A stretch of 64,000 bases of DNA from a virus (IMGVR_UViG_3300022725_000034:1-64000), one strand, 5' to 3'; shown: positions 7,217-15,839, counted from the stretch's first letter. A program made the numbers and translations. The notes: generated from the sequence alone by a model not told the origin.

Positions 7217-9503
7217 GTTGCAAGAAGCTATTGAGGCACGATTGCCTTTGATCTATGCCTTTGGGTCCGACCCGATTAACGACCTGTCCATCATTCAGGC
7301 CATGCTGTCCGAGAATGGGCTGTCGGTTGATGAGGCCTTATTCGATGTGGAGGAGGTTGTCGAGGATGCCCTGATCTCCAGCCTGTCGAAGGGCTACTGT
7401 GCGGTAGTGACCGACTCCCAGCTTGGATCATTCAACGTCAGTGCAGTCTACGAGGCGGCTAGTGACTGCGAGTTTGAGGAGGGCGGTATTCTGATCATCC
7501 TCTACTGCTCCGGTGAGGAACCTTCGGCCATGATCAAGGCCTCATTCTTCTGTGCCGGCAAAGTCCTTCCGGAGGAGAGGACAGTCAAGGAGGTTCTGAG
7601 TAACTACTACCCGGGCGACAAGTTGGAAGATGCGTTGCAGTATTACCGGGGGCTGACTCTCAACGAGATTGTCACCGTGGCGGCTATGTCCACCACCCTC
7701 CATGGGGATTGTTCTTTCTCGTCTGTCCTGAAGACTCGCAGGACCCTCATGGGGGAGACCCCGGGGTTGGAACTGGTGGATACGGCCATCGGCTTCTACA
7801 AGCCTGACATGAGCCTGAAGAACTACGCAGTGAAGGCCTCGAAGCTGTTTCATGTTGACCTGCCCGATTTCAGGCCGCGAGGGATCCTGCTGACCGGGTT
7901 GCCCGGGACCGGGAAGACCGAGGCCTCCAAGTATCTCGCCTCACTGCTTGAGGTGCCCCTGTTCCGGCTGGACATGGGTGGGATGATGACCAAGTGGCAG
8001 GGTGAGTGTCACTCCGCTGACACAGAGTATCTTACCCAGAGAGGATACCTGACTTTACCCGAGATCTTAGAAAATGACTTGTTGGCCACGGTCAACCCAG
8101 AGACGGGAGTCCTTGAATTTCAACCCTACTTGGAGAAAGTAGAGTACGATTTTGAAGGGGATTTGTTGCAGCTAGGTCAACATCGACCGTTAGGGCTTGT
8201 AACCCCCAATCATAGAATGTGGGTTTGTGGTTCAAAGCTTAGCAACCCCTCCTATGATTTTTGTGAGGCGGGCCTTTTAAGTACAGTGCCGTACAGAAAC
8301 TCTGATCGAGTTCGGATACCTACACCATTGCCTGTTGAGGGGAAGAAAGAGATATCCGACTTTAATGTGAGTCTAAAAACCGGAACTTCTTATAAGTTAA
8401 AGAAGACTGGTAAGTTTCCAATGAATGAGTTTCTTGAATTTCTTGGGTACTTTGTAACCGAGGGGTGTTGCCGCAAAGACAAACCGGGAATCATACTGCT
8501 GTCTCAAAACCCCGGACCTGTAGCTGATCGTATGATCACAGTAATGGAGGCTCTATTCGGAAAAGTCTGGACTATGGAGTCTCGGGGGTGCATTACACTT
8601 AAGTCTAGCCATTTGCTTGCTTGGGAATGGCTTGCCGACAACTGTGGTGGGTATAGTTATCAGAAAAGACTGCCAGAGTGGGTCTTTGACTGTCCCCCGT
8701 CTCAGCTAGAAATACTTTTAGAAGCCGCAATAGCTGGAGATGGGTCTTACGATTCTAAAGGTAGAGGTGGCGAATCGTTTGTCTTCAACCTGACAAGCTT
8801 TGAGTTGTCAGAGCAGATTGAGCGTATGGCTACTTTGTTAGGCTACTCCGTATCATCAAGGACTAGCCATCCTCCCGGAAACAGAAGACCGCAGCGCCAC
8901 ATCTATTGTAGCCCTAGAAAATCTAAAACCCTATCCGTGGCCGACATCACACCGGTAAAGTACTCAGGTAAAGTTGGATGCTTCACTGTCGCTAATGGGT
9001 TGCTCGTAACCCGGTATAAGGGGCAAACCTTAGTGTCTGGTAATAGCGAATCTAACCTGAAAAACGCTCTGCAGGTGGCTGTTAAGTCTGAGCCTTGTGT
9101 CCTGCTGCTGGATGAGGTGGAGAAGGTGCTTGGCAATGAATCGGACTCCGGCGGCTCTGTCTATCGGATGCTGTCTCAGCTTCTCTGGTGGCTTCAGTCT
9201 CACCAAAACAAGATCCTGACTGTTATGACCTGCAACGATATCAATAAGCTGCCTAAGGAGCTTTATCGTCAGGGTCGGGTGGATCAGGTAATCGAGTTCT
9301 ACGGCCTCAAAGGAAATGATGTAGACGACTTCGCCAATGATGTTCTGGACTACTTCTACAAATCCTCTGGACTCACGCTGGACGGTGGTGCTGTGGACGA
9401 GTTTGACCAGATGGTGAACAAGTGGGCAGGCGAGATCATTCACTTGTCTCAAGCCGAGATTATCCAAAGCGTGAAGGAGTTGATCATCAAGTCTAACTTT
9501 TGA
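7215..9503 (+). CDS. AAA+ ATPase interrupted by an intein
   Basis: A 762-residue precursor; removing the 346-residue intein leaves 416 residues. Residues 1-200 are an N-terminal domain of unknown family. The ATPase core follows: Walker A GLPGTGKT (about 229-236), a pore-type segment GGMMTKWQGE, then after the intein SESNLKNAL, Walker B VLLLDEVEK, sensor-1-like VMTCND, and RQGRVDQ as arginine-finger region. The intein splits the conserved GE-SE step of AAA+ proteins between Glu and Ser. ATP-driven remodelling near the replication fork is the likely role (clamp-loader-like or protein unfoldase); substrate unknown. Start at ATG 7215 behind AGGAG. The promoter at 9500 overlaps its stop codon. Confidence 0.8.
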   Translation: MLQEAIEARLPLIYAFGSDPINDLSIIQAMLSENGLSVDEALFDVEEVVEDALISSLSKGYCAVVTDSQLGSFNVSAVYEAASDCEFEEGGILIILYCSGEEPSAMIKASFFCAGKVLPEERTVKEVLSNYYPGDKLEDALQYYRGLTLNEIVTVAAMSTTLHGDCSFSSVLKTRRTLMGETPGLELVDTAIGFYKPDMSLKNYAVKASKLFHVDLPDFRPRGILLTGLPGTGKTEASKYLASLLEVPLFRLDMGGMMTKWQGECHSADTEYLTQRGYLTLPEILENDLLATVNPETGVLEFQPYLEKVEYDFEGDLLQLGQHRPLGLVTPNHRMWVCGSKLSNPSYDFCEAGLLSTVPYRNSDRVRIPTPLPVEGKKEISDFNVSLKTGTSYKLKKTGKFPMNEFLEFLGYFVTEGCCRKDKPGIILLSQNPGPVADRMITVMEALFGKVWTMESRGCITLKSSHLLAWEWLADNCGGYSYQKRLPEWVFDCPPSQLEILLEAAIAGDGSYDSKGRGGESFVFNLTSFELSEQIERMATLLGYSVSSRTSHPPGNRRPQRHIYCSPRKSKTLSVADITPVKYSGKVGCFTVANGLLVTRYKGQTLVSGNSESNLKNALQVAVKSEPCVLLLDEVEKVLGNESDSGGSVYRMLSQLLWWLQSHQNKILTVMTCNDINKLPKELYRQGRVDQVIEFYGLKGNDVDDFANDVLDYFYKSSGLTLDGGAVDEFDQMVNKWAGEIIHLSQAEIIQSVKELIIKSNF
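8007..9044 (+). other. Intein in the AAA+ ATPase (346 aa, LAGLIDADG type)
   Basis: Begins with Cys (CHSADTEYLTQRGYLTLPEI, block A) at codon 265 of the host protein and ends LVSGN before Ser+1. Block B is visible as VTPNHRMWV. Two LAGLIDADG-like motifs (FLGYFVTEG and LLEAAIAGDG) mark a homing endonuclease domain. The penultimate residue is Gly rather than the usual His, a known but less common variant. Base composition is visibly more AT-rich than the flanking exteins, as expected for a mobile insert. Confidence 0.9.
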
Positions 9504-9527
9504 CAAAACCATTAATTAAGGTAGAAT
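9500..9527 (+). promoter_or_regulatory. Phage promoter for 9563-10306
   Basis: TTGACA (9500-9505), 16-bp spacer, TAGAAT (9522-9527). It overlaps the stop codon of the AAA+ gene. Confidence 0.85.
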
Positions 9528-9562
9528 GAAGCTGTACCACAAACCCAAAGAAGGAATCTGAT

Positions 9563-10306
9563 ATGTCATTCGATACAGTTGAGCAAAACGGTAAAACCTA
9601 TGTGATGGGCGATCCCCGAGCCTATGTCGTGATCATGCGGGAGGAGGGGGTCACCCTCAGCATGAGCATGTTGGCCAACGTCAAGTTCCGGATGGACTGG
9701 GACGAGGATTCGACCTACGACGAAAAGCAGGTCATGACTGACGAGGTGGCCAAGGCCTTCAATGCCCTCAAGCCTTTCATGAAGTCTCCGCACGGCGGCT
9801 ACTCCACAACCAAGGAGTTCACCCCGGACACCATGAGCAAGGCCATTGAGTTGCTGGAAACGGCCAAGGATGTTCTGAAGCCGGTGATCCCGTTCGAGGA
9901 AGTGATCGGCCCCATCAAGGCGGTAAAGAGCTACCGGGACACTCTGAACGAAATGATCGAGGAGGGTCTGTCTCCGGAGAATGCTCAGAAGAAGAAGGAA
10001 CTGGAGGGGCTCAAGGGGCAGATGGAGAAACTGCAGGAGCAAATTAGTAAGCTCCATGCTGACGCCAGTAAACTGTCCGGGGCTATCAGCGAGGAATACC
10101 AGTCTGTGGCCAAGGAAGCTCAGGCCAAGCTGAAGGATGATGGTTTGGAGGAGGCCATGTTGTTCTCTACGGCTCCGTTCAATGCCACCACCCGCAGTAG
10201 CGTTTACTCTGCCATGCAGGCAAAGGAACACCCCGGCATTCTGGTAGGCCCTGAGGCCGCTGATAGCGAGGACTTTGACACTGACGATGGGGACGGGGAA
10301 GACTGA
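9563..10306 (+). CDS. Coiled-coil acidic protein, unknown function
   Basis: A 247-residue soluble protein with AAGGAA before ATG 9563. Residues 135-185 form a clear coiled coil (heptad-like KKKELEGLKGQMEKLQEQIS). The C-terminus is very acidic (DSEDFDTDDGDGED), a feature of several phage replication and DNA-mimic proteins. It stands alone between its own promoter and a hairpin at 10341. It lies between the AAA+ ATPase and the replication initiator, so a replication accessory role is possible. Family not recognised. Confidence 0.6.
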   Translation: MSFDTVEQNGKTYVMGDPRAYVVIMREEGVTLSMSMLANVKFRMDWDEDSTYDEKQVMTDEVAKAFNALKPFMKSPHGGYSTTKEFTPDTMSKAIELLETAKDVLKPVIPFEEVIGPIKAVKSYRDTLNEMIEEGLSPENAQKKKELEGLKGQMEKLQEQISKLHADASKLSGAISEEYQSVAKEAQAKLKDDGLEEAMLFSTAPFNATTRSSVYSAMQAKEHPGILVGPEAADSEDFDTDDGDGED

Positions 10307-10340
10307 GGTCTTGACTAAACCAATTAATACCAGTAAAAAG

Positions 10341-10370
10341 AAAGGCCCCTGTGCAAGAGGGGCCTTTGGG
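10341..10370 (+). terminator. Probable terminator hairpin
   Basis: Perfect 10-bp stem AAAGGCCCCT / AGGGGCCTTT with a 7-nt loop and a short T run. It separates 9563 from 10433. A degenerate copy of the phage promoter (TTGACT at 10311) lies just before it. Confidence 0.7.
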
Positions 10371-10432
10371 TATCAGATGGGGAATCTGATGCTCATTCAC
10401 CGAAGTCACTTTGCGAGTAGGAGCAGTAGCGA

Positions 10433-11332
10433 ATGAGCGTCCAGCATATAACAGCTTCTTGGGACATTCAACTACAACCAACCGAAAAATTACTGTTGGT
10501 TTTTCTTTCACATCACGCCAACAAAGCAGACGTTGCTTGGCCGGCTACCCGGACCATCCTGAAGGCAACCGGTCTGTCCAAGGCAACCTTTTACCGAGCC
10601 ATCGCCAAATTGAAGAACGCGGGGCTGGTGGTCCAGACTTACTGGAAGGGTCTCAAAGCCTACCGGGTCAATCTCACCGGGAGACAGGAACAGTCTCCCC
10701 CTGATACCGGGGAGTCTCACTGGGATACCGAAGCGTCTCACCATGAGACACATAACTGTAGTGAACTGTATTTGAACTGTAATAGAACTAAGGCCGAGCC
10801 TCCGGCGTCGGCTAATGTCATTTCGATTTTCAAGAATAAGGATCCCGGGATGAAACATGAGAAACCCAAGATGCCCGTGGGGGCACCGCTTTCCCAGACC
10901 ATGAAAACGAAGTTGGATAAGCCTCGCCGGAAGGCGGGTGGTCCAGACACTACCAGCATGGTTTACCGGCAGTACCGGGAACTGGTCAGATCTGAATTTA
11001 ATTTCAAATTGCCGGAGCCGGCAGCGAAAGATCTGGGGATCATGAAACACCTGATCAATCGTTGGGCCAGCCAGACTCCGGAATTGTTGTCTGTCATCAT
11101 CGAGAACTATACTGACTTCAGGGTGTACTTTGAGGAGATCGAAGGCGAGGCCCTGAAAGGTGCTTACCCGGCTTTGCCGATGCTACTCAAGTATCACCAC
11201 CTTGGACCCAACTTCTCCGAGTGGTTGAAGACCTCCGGGGACACCGGGCAAACCCACCAGCAACAGGGGCCGGTCAAGTTTGAAGTCGAAGATCCGGTGC
11301 ATCAGGAGATCAAAGTTACGGTGGTCCAGTGA
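10433..11332 (+). CDS. Winged-HTH replication initiator-like protein (lambda O / DnaD type)
   Basis: A 299-residue protein. TAGGAG precedes ATG 10433. Residues 15-80 form a winged helix-turn-helix: WPATRTILKATGLSKATFYR is the helix pair and LKNAGLVVQTYWKG the wing. A low-complexity linker (about 85-170) leads to a helical C-terminal domain (about 180-280). This two-domain layout is typical of phage O-like and DnaD-like proteins that bind the origin and recruit the helicase. It is followed at once by a loader-like gene and DnaB. A one-mismatch copy of the palindrome lies inside it at 10993. The origin may lie in or near this gene, as in lambda; I could not identify iterons. Confidence 0.7.
   Translation: MSVQHITASWDIQLQPTEKLLLVFLSHHANKADVAWPATRTILKATGLSKATFYRAIAKLKNAGLVVQTYWKGLKAYRVNLTGRQEQSPPDTGESHWDTEASHHETHNCSELYLNCNRTKAEPPASANVISIFKNKDPGMKHEKPKMPVGAPLSQTMKTKLDKPRRKAGGPDTTSMVYRQYRELVRSEFNFKLPEPAAKDLGIMKHLINRWASQTPELLSVIIENYTDFRVYFEEIEGEALKGAYPALPMLLKYHHLGPNFSEWLKTSGDTGQTHQQQGPVKFEVEDPVHQEIKVTVVQ
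10993..11006. repeat. Near-copy of the palindrome inside the initiator gene
   Basis: TGAATTTAATTTCA, one mismatch, within the 10433 coding sequence. Confidence 0.4.
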
Positions 11333-11943
11333 TGTTAACGGTAAACAACGGCCCCAACGGGCCAGTAGATGATTCAGGGGATAGTCCCCTCTACGCTCCC
11401 GGGGTGTTGAATCCCGAGGTACATGGTCGCCTTGTAGCCGAGATCGGGAATATCGTTCGGCAGACCAATGTGCCGGAGAAGTACATCGCCAACTCCCTTG
11501 GCCAGTGGCTCAGCCCTGACGAGGTTCAGCTTATCCGGTCCATGCCTCAATGGGATCAGTCCGGGTTGCGGGGCCTTGTGTACTCAGGGAGCTTTTCAGC
11601 CCATACCCGCCTGCTTGCCATTTGCGGGTGTATGATCCGGAATTTCACCGATGCCCGGTTCCTGACGGTGCATCAGTTGATTGACGGGGTGAAGGCGGAC
11701 TCGCACCTTCGGGATGTGAGTGTCATTGCCATACCGGATCTGTACGTGTCGCTGCAGAACGGGAAGTCTGGCATGTCTCCGTGGCAGGTCGCTGACCTCT
11801 ACGATATTCTGCAGACCCGGGTTTCATCTGATCTGGTGACCTTCGGTTATGTGGACAACATGCAAAGGCTGAAGTCTGACTATGGGGAGGCGTTTCACGC
11901 CCTCATGTCCAATTTCCGTATTTTGAAAATGGCAGGGGCTTGA
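11332..11943 (+). CDS. Helicase loader-like protein without a P-loop
   Basis: A 203-residue protein; ATG 11332 overlaps the previous stop (TGATG). The C-terminal half resembles the AAA+ core end of DnaC/DnaI loaders: a Walker B-like strand VSVIAIPDLY, then a helix WQVADLYDILQTRVSS, then LVTFGYVDNM and LKSDYGEAFHALMSNF. No Walker A is present, and the Walker B acidic pair is incomplete, so it should not hydrolyse ATP. Its place between the initiator and the DnaB gene is where phages normally carry the loader. Function is inferred from context and this weak similarity. Confidence 0.55.
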   Translation: MLTVNNGPNGPVDDSGDSPLYAPGVLNPEVHGRLVAEIGNIVRQTNVPEKYIANSLGQWLSPDEVQLIRSMPQWDQSGLRGLVYSGSFSAHTRLLAICGCMIRNFTDARFLTVHQLIDGVKADSHLRDVSVIAIPDLYVSLQNGKSGMSPWQVADLYDILQTRVSSDLVTFGYVDNMQRLKSDYGEAFHALMSNFRILKMAGA

Positions 11944-14231
11944 TGAATACACTTGGAATGCGGCTGATCGCCGCGATTATCGACAGTAAGGATTCCTCTC
12001 AATTTGTAACAACAGGCATTCGGCGGGAGCTCTTGACCGGGCAGGAGGCTCAGGTATTCGATTTCGTGTCGGATTACATCAAGAGTTATGCAGCGGTGCC
12101 AAGCCGGGAGGTGGTGAATCAGAAGTTCGCTGTCACCGGGGTTTCACTGCCTGTGGCGGCGGATCCGCCAAAGTTCTATGCTGACGAGGTGCGGAGGCGG
12201 TTCATCAATGATCAGTTGGTTGAGGCGTTTAACCAGTGCGCTCCCTTTGTCAGTTCTGCCGGCATCAACTCGGATCCTGAGAAGGCCCTGTCCATCCTGA
12301 CTGAGAAGTGCATGTCGCTGTCAGTCACAAACAAGATGGGGCAGATCCTCGACTTCCGGGAGGCTGGGCCTTTGGTGTTGAAGAACTACCATGAAGCGCA
12401 GTACGGGACCGGGCATGAGCCTATCTATTTCGGGTGGGACTCACTGGACAAGGAGAGCTCAGGCGCCAGACCCGGGGATCTCATTTCCATTATTGGACGA
12501 CCAGCGGCAGGTAAGGCCCAGCCACTGGACGAACCCGTTAAGACCATGACCGGATGGAAGAGAATGGGGGATCTTAAAATCGGGGATGAGTTAGCGTCTA
12601 TTGATGGTTCCCCCAGTCATGTCACAGGGCTTCACCCTCAGGGAGATTTACAGGTTTTTGAAATTAAATTCAAAGATGGACGTACTACTCGATGTTGTAA
12701 GGATCACCTATGGGAAGTCTTCTACCGAGACTGGGATGCCCCACGGGTTGTATCTACGGAAGATTTAAGGTCTATGCTGGGTAAGAAGCGATATCAGAGG
12801 AGACTTTCTGTCCCGTTATCGGAAGGGCACTTTGGCCACACCAACCCGCTGCCGTTAGACCCATGGCTGCTTGGCTATCTGCTCGGTAACGGATGTTTCC
12901 GTACCAGCCTGAAGGTGTCATGCTCGGACCCGGAAGCCGTGGATCGGATGAGCTCCTGCTTGCCCCTAGAGTACTCTCTAGTCAAGGCATCCGGCGTTGA
13001 CTGGCGAATAACCCACGGCGTTAAGAAACGCGAGAATGAATTAGCTACCGAGTTAAAGAGTCTCGGACTTTGGGAGCACAAGAGCGTTGAAAAGTTTATC
13101 CCGGAATCCTATCTTTTGGCGGATAGATCTAGGCGGGTGGAGCTGCTGCAGGGTCTTATGGATTCGGATGGTTGGGTCGATAACGGATCTCCCAACTTCG
13201 CAACGTCAAGTCCGAGGTTGTCACAGGATGTTCAATCCTTGGTCAGGTCCCTTGGGGGTGTATGTCGGGTAACAGAAAGGCAGACGACGCATAATCCGAG
13301 CTATAGAATGGTGGTCTGTCTTCAGAAAACGAATGAGGCTTTTTGGTTACCGCGGAAGAAGCAGCAAACCCGGGAGACCCATAGCCATTCAGGAAGGCCC
13401 AGCACTCTTAGGAATGTTATAGAGTCCGTTGATTATGTAGGCACCGAGCCGTGCCAGTGCATTACGGTAAGCCACCCGAGGAGGCTATACCTAACGAAGG
13501 ACTATGTGGTGACTCATAACACCTTTCTCAGCCTGTCTGTGGCTCTCCACAACTGGATCCGACAGCGCAAGGTCGTGGTATTCCTGTCCATGGAAATGCT
13601 GCCAGAGATTCTGGCCATGCGAGCCACGGCCATGTATTCCCGGGTTAACCTCGGGTATCTGCAGAAGGGCCAGTTGTCCACGCCATCCTTCGAGAAGGTG
13701 AAGGCCAATCTGACCAAGGTGAACACGGATGAGGTTCCGTTCTATATTATCGACGGGAACCTGACCGCCACGGTGGAGGATCTATGGAACCTTGCTCAGA
13801 CCTTGAACCCGGACCACATCATTGTGGATGGGGCCTACCTGCTCTCGCACCCCAACCCAAGGCTTAACCGGTTCGACCGGGTGGCGGAAAACTCCCGGCT
13901 TTTGAAGTCGGCGGTTGCCACCAACCTTGGTGTCCCTGTCACCTGCTCATGGCAGTTCAACCGGGAAGCCGCCAAGAAGGCGAAAGCCAAGAAGGGAGGT
14001 GACAAGGGGGATCTGGAGGATATCGGTTTTGCTGATGAGATTGGTCAGTTGTCCAGTCTGGCCCTTGGCCTGTACCAGCCGGATTCCGTGGAGACGCTTC
14101 ACCAGAGGCAGATCCAGATCATCAAGGGGCGGAATGGCGAGTGTTCCGGCTTCAACATCAACTGGGATTTCCGGACTATGGATTTCTCAGAGGTTGTCCC
14201 GGAAACGGTGCAAGAACTGAATTATATTTGA
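11943..14231 (+). CDS. dnaB: Replicative DnaB-family helicase interrupted by a class 3 intein
   Basis: A 762-residue precursor; without the 335-residue intein it is 427 residues, normal for a phage DnaB. ATG 11943 overlaps the previous stop. An N-terminal helical domain (1-140) precedes the RecA-like motor: Walker A GRPAAGK-T is split by the intein directly after Lys. Then come VVVFLSMEM (motif H1a), HIIVDGAYLL (Walker B), TCSWQFNREA (H3) and IQIIKGRNGE (H4). It unwinds DNA 5'-3' as a hexamer at the fork. The preceding two genes are the presumed initiator and loader. Splicing is required because the P-loop is interrupted. Confidence 0.93.
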   Translation: MNTLGMRLIAAIIDSKDSSQFVTTGIRRELLTGQEAQVFDFVSDYIKSYAAVPSREVVNQKFAVTGVSLPVAADPPKFYADEVRRRFINDQLVEAFNQCAPFVSSAGINSDPEKALSILTEKCMSLSVTNKMGQILDFREAGPLVLKNYHEAQYGTGHEPIYFGWDSLDKESSGARPGDLISIIGRPAAGKAQPLDEPVKTMTGWKRMGDLKIGDELASIDGSPSHVTGLHPQGDLQVFEIKFKDGRTTRCCKDHLWEVFYRDWDAPRVVSTEDLRSMLGKKRYQRRLSVPLSEGHFGHTNPLPLDPWLLGYLLGNGCFRTSLKVSCSDPEAVDRMSSCLPLEYSLVKASGVDWRITHGVKKRENELATELKSLGLWEHKSVEKFIPESYLLADRSRRVELLQGLMDSDGWVDNGSPNFATSSPRLSQDVQSLVRSLGGVCRVTERQTTHNPSYRMVVCLQKTNEAFWLPRKKQQTRETHSHSGRPSTLRNVIESVDYVGTEPCQCITVSHPRRLYLTKDYVVTHNTFLSLSVALHNWIRQRKVVVFLSMEMLPEILAMRATAMYSRVNLGYLQKGQLSTPSFEKVKANLTKVNTDEVPFYIIDGNLTATVEDLWNLAQTLNPDHIIVDGAYLLSHPNPRLNRFDRVAENSRLLKSAVATNLGVPVTCSWQFNREAAKKAKAKKGGDKGDLEDIGFADEIGQLSSLALGLYQPDSVETLHQRQIQIIKGRNGECSGFNINWDFRTMDFSEVVPETVQELNYI
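12516..13520 (+). other. Class 3 intein inserted in the DnaB P-loop (335 aa)
   Basis: Starts with Ala (AQPLDEPVKTMTGWKRMGDL) and ends VVTHN before Thr+1. The class 3 signature is present: Trp in block B (DHLWEV), Cys in block F (EPCQCITVSHP) and Thr in block G (VTHN). In this class the block F Cys, not residue 1, starts splicing. Two LAGLIDADG motifs (LLGYLLGNG and LLQGLMDSDG) show a homing endonuclease domain. The insertion point matches that of known DnaB inteins. Confidence 0.9.
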
Positions 14232-14255
14232 CAAACACTGAAATTTACGTAGAAT
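14228..14255 (+). promoter_or_regulatory. Phage promoter with no gene before the next terminator
   Basis: TTGACA (14228-14233), 16-bp spacer, TAGAAT (14250-14255), overlapping the dnaB stop codon. A terminator follows within about 60 bp, leaving room only for a tiny RNA. Confidence 0.75.
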
Positions 14256-14261
14256 AGTAGA

Positions 14262-14313
14262 TATAGCGAAGTACTTGCCCCGACTGACTCTCGTCTTCCT
14301 CGGGGCTTTTTTT
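14262..14313 (+). ncRNA. Candidate ~50-nt RNA between promoter and terminator
   Basis: The expected start is 6-7 bp after the TAGAAT at 14250 and the end is the T run at 14307-14313. No ORF fits. The 5' part is unstructured (TAGATATAGCGAAGTACTT) and the 3' part is the terminator stem. It could be a small regulatory RNA or simply promoter decay. Inferred from promoter plus terminator only. Confidence 0.35.
14277..14313 (+). terminator. Rho-independent terminator
   Basis: Stem GCCCCGA / TCGGGGC with a 16-nt loop, then TTTTTTT. Confidence 0.8.
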
Positions 14314-14322
14314 CGCAGGATG

Positions 14323-14350
14323 TTGACAAAACCATAAAATACTGCAAGAC
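14323..14350 (+). promoter_or_regulatory. Phage promoter for the primase operon, weak -10
   Basis: TTGACAAAACC (14323-14333) matches the phage set exactly, but the -10 position reads CAAGAC (14345-14350), a poor match. It is the only candidate for 14383 onward and may need an activator. Confidence 0.55.
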
Positions 14351-14382
14351 TTAATTGTAATCGGAGATAAGGAGCACATTCC

Positions 14383-14874
14383 ATGGCAATTCATATCAAC
14401 ACCACAGGCACCGCTACCAAGGCGAAGCCGAAGGCCAAACCCGGCACGAAGAATCAAACCCAGAAGGCAGATCCGTTTCAGGATTTCATTGACGATGTTG
14501 GCGTTGAGACCTTTGATCGTATGCTCGAGCTTCAGCATCAGATCGATCAACTCAAGCCTCAGATGGAAGAGCTCGAGGAGCTTCGCAGCCTGACCAGCAA
14601 CAAGGCCATGACCATGCTGGAGAAAGGCAAGAAATTCTATGTCAAGCGAGACATCGGCGTGGTCGAAGTCCCGGCCTGCTCCAACTCGACCGTTCTGGTG
14701 GATAAGGATCTGGCAGTCGAACGTCTCACAGAGATCAATCCTGAGTTGATAGACGAGTGCTTCACCCCGTCGATCAGCAAACTTAAGGGCTACTTGAGTG
14801 GTCCTATGGCTGCGGGTGTGTTCGATACCGTGTATGGCAAGTCACGCAAGCCAAAGGTCAAGTACGGCAAATGA
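14383..14874 (+). CDS. Hypothetical protein with basic tail and coiled coil
   Basis: A 163-residue protein; AAGGAG before ATG 14383. Residues 5-30 are a lysine/alanine-rich disordered tail, and residues 45-75 a coiled coil (LELQHQIDQLKPQMEELEEL). The C-terminus is a small globular part ending in basic residues. It begins MAIHI, close to the MALxI start shared by other genes here. It overlaps the primase gene by 4 nt (ATGA), so it is likely a replication-linked protein. No family recognised. Confidence 0.6.
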   Translation: MAIHINTTGTATKAKPKAKPGTKNQTQKADPFQDFIDDVGVETFDRMLELQHQIDQLKPQMEELEELRSLTSNKAMTMLEKGKKFYVKRDIGVVEVPACSNSTVLVDKDLAVERLTEINPELIDECFTPSISKLKGYLSGPMAAGVFDTVYGKSRKPKVKYGK

Positions 14875-15839
14875 ACCTGCACCAGTTGACACTGCTGGCT
14901 AACTCCCTCGGGGGCAGTTTGTCAGAGGGCACCAGTCGTTTTCACAAGACCAAGTGCCTTTTGGCTCACTGGAAGCATGATGGTGGGATAGATAATAACC
15001 CCTCCGCAGCAATATCCACTGACCAGCCTCATGTGTTTACCTGCTTCTCCTGTGGTTCCTCTTACCGGTTGTTTGAATTGGTTTACGAGATCCACCGGTT
15101 GAATCAGAAAGACCCGGCTCCGTTTGAAATTAATTTCACTCAGGCTTTGGATATTGCTATGGCCGAAGAAGATCCAGACCCCTCTGGGTTGGCTTTCGAC
15201 CCGGGTGCCCTAAAGGCTTATGAAGAGGCTCAAATGCAGGGACCTCAGCCATGGCCGGAGCAGCACTTGTCAAACTTCCAGCCAGCGTATGATCACTGGT
15301 ACGTTCAGAGTCGTGGGGTTCCCCGGATGTTGGCTCAATCTTATGACATTCGGTATGACCCGTATTACCAGAGGATCTGTTTCCCGATTCGGGATTTTGG
15401 GGGTCAGTTGATGGGCCTTCACGGTAGGGCACTCGACAGCAAGAATGAACTTCGGTACTTCTCTTATGGATTCATGGGTCAGAGGAATCCTGAGGTAATG
15501 ATCGGGGAGCATCTTGTCGATGCATCAAAACCTGTTATTGTCACTGAGGGGATGTTCGACATGACCCAGATTGCTCAGATCTATCCGAACGTCTTGGCCG
15601 TGAAATCCTGCCAGATCCAGAAGCGAATGATGCAACGGTTGTCGGAGTTCCCGGCGATCATAACGGCATTTGACACCGGGAAGGGAGGAAACATAGGACG
15701 ACAGGCTGTAGAGCTGGCGTATGACCACAAGAAGCCAATAGTCCACATGATCCCCGAGGTCAGATATGGGGACTACGGAGCAACCCCTCTCCCAAGTATC
15801 CAAGCCCAACTGGGCAAGGTATTCCAAGCACTGTCATGA
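14871..15839 (+). CDS. dnaG: DnaG-type primase
   Basis: A 322-residue protein, shorter than bacterial DnaG (about 580) because it lacks the helicase-binding C-terminal domain. The N-terminal zinc finger is visible (CLLAHWKH, then FTCFSCGSS about 25 residues on). The RNA polymerase core includes YQRICFPIRDFGGQLMGLHG and the Toprim strand PVIVTEGMFDMTQI with the catalytic Glu, followed by the ITAFDTG acidic site. It makes RNA primers for lagging-strand synthesis beside the DnaB helicase. A palindrome copy falls inside the coding sequence at 15125-15138, encoding FEINFT. Confidence 0.85.
   Translation: MNLHQLTLLANSLGGSLSEGTSRFHKTKCLLAHWKHDGGIDNNPSAAISTDQPHVFTCFSCGSSYRLFELVYEIHRLNQKDPAPFEINFTQALDIAMAEEDPDPSGLAFDPGALKAYEEAQMQGPQPWPEQHLSNFQPAYDHWYVQSRGVPRMLAQSYDIRYDPYYQRICFPIRDFGGQLMGLHGRALDSKNELRYFSYGFMGQRNPEVMIGEHLVDASKPVIVTEGMFDMTQIAQIYPNVLAVKSCQIQKRMMQRLSEFPAIITAFDTGKGGNIGRQAVELAYDHKKPIVHMIPEVRYGDYGATPLPSIQAQLGKVFQALS
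15125..15138. repeat. Palindrome copy inside the primase gene
   Basis: Exact TGAAATTAATTTCA in coding sequence. Confidence 0.65.

Noticed and set aside
10311-10338. TTGACTAAACC... before the terminator at 10341 as a promoter
   Set aside because: The -10 position reads GTAAAA and a terminator follows at once; treated as a decayed copy, not an active promoter.
14323-14350. Calling the primase promoter equal in strength to the others
   Set aside because: The -35 is perfect but the -10 does not match; listed with lower confidence.
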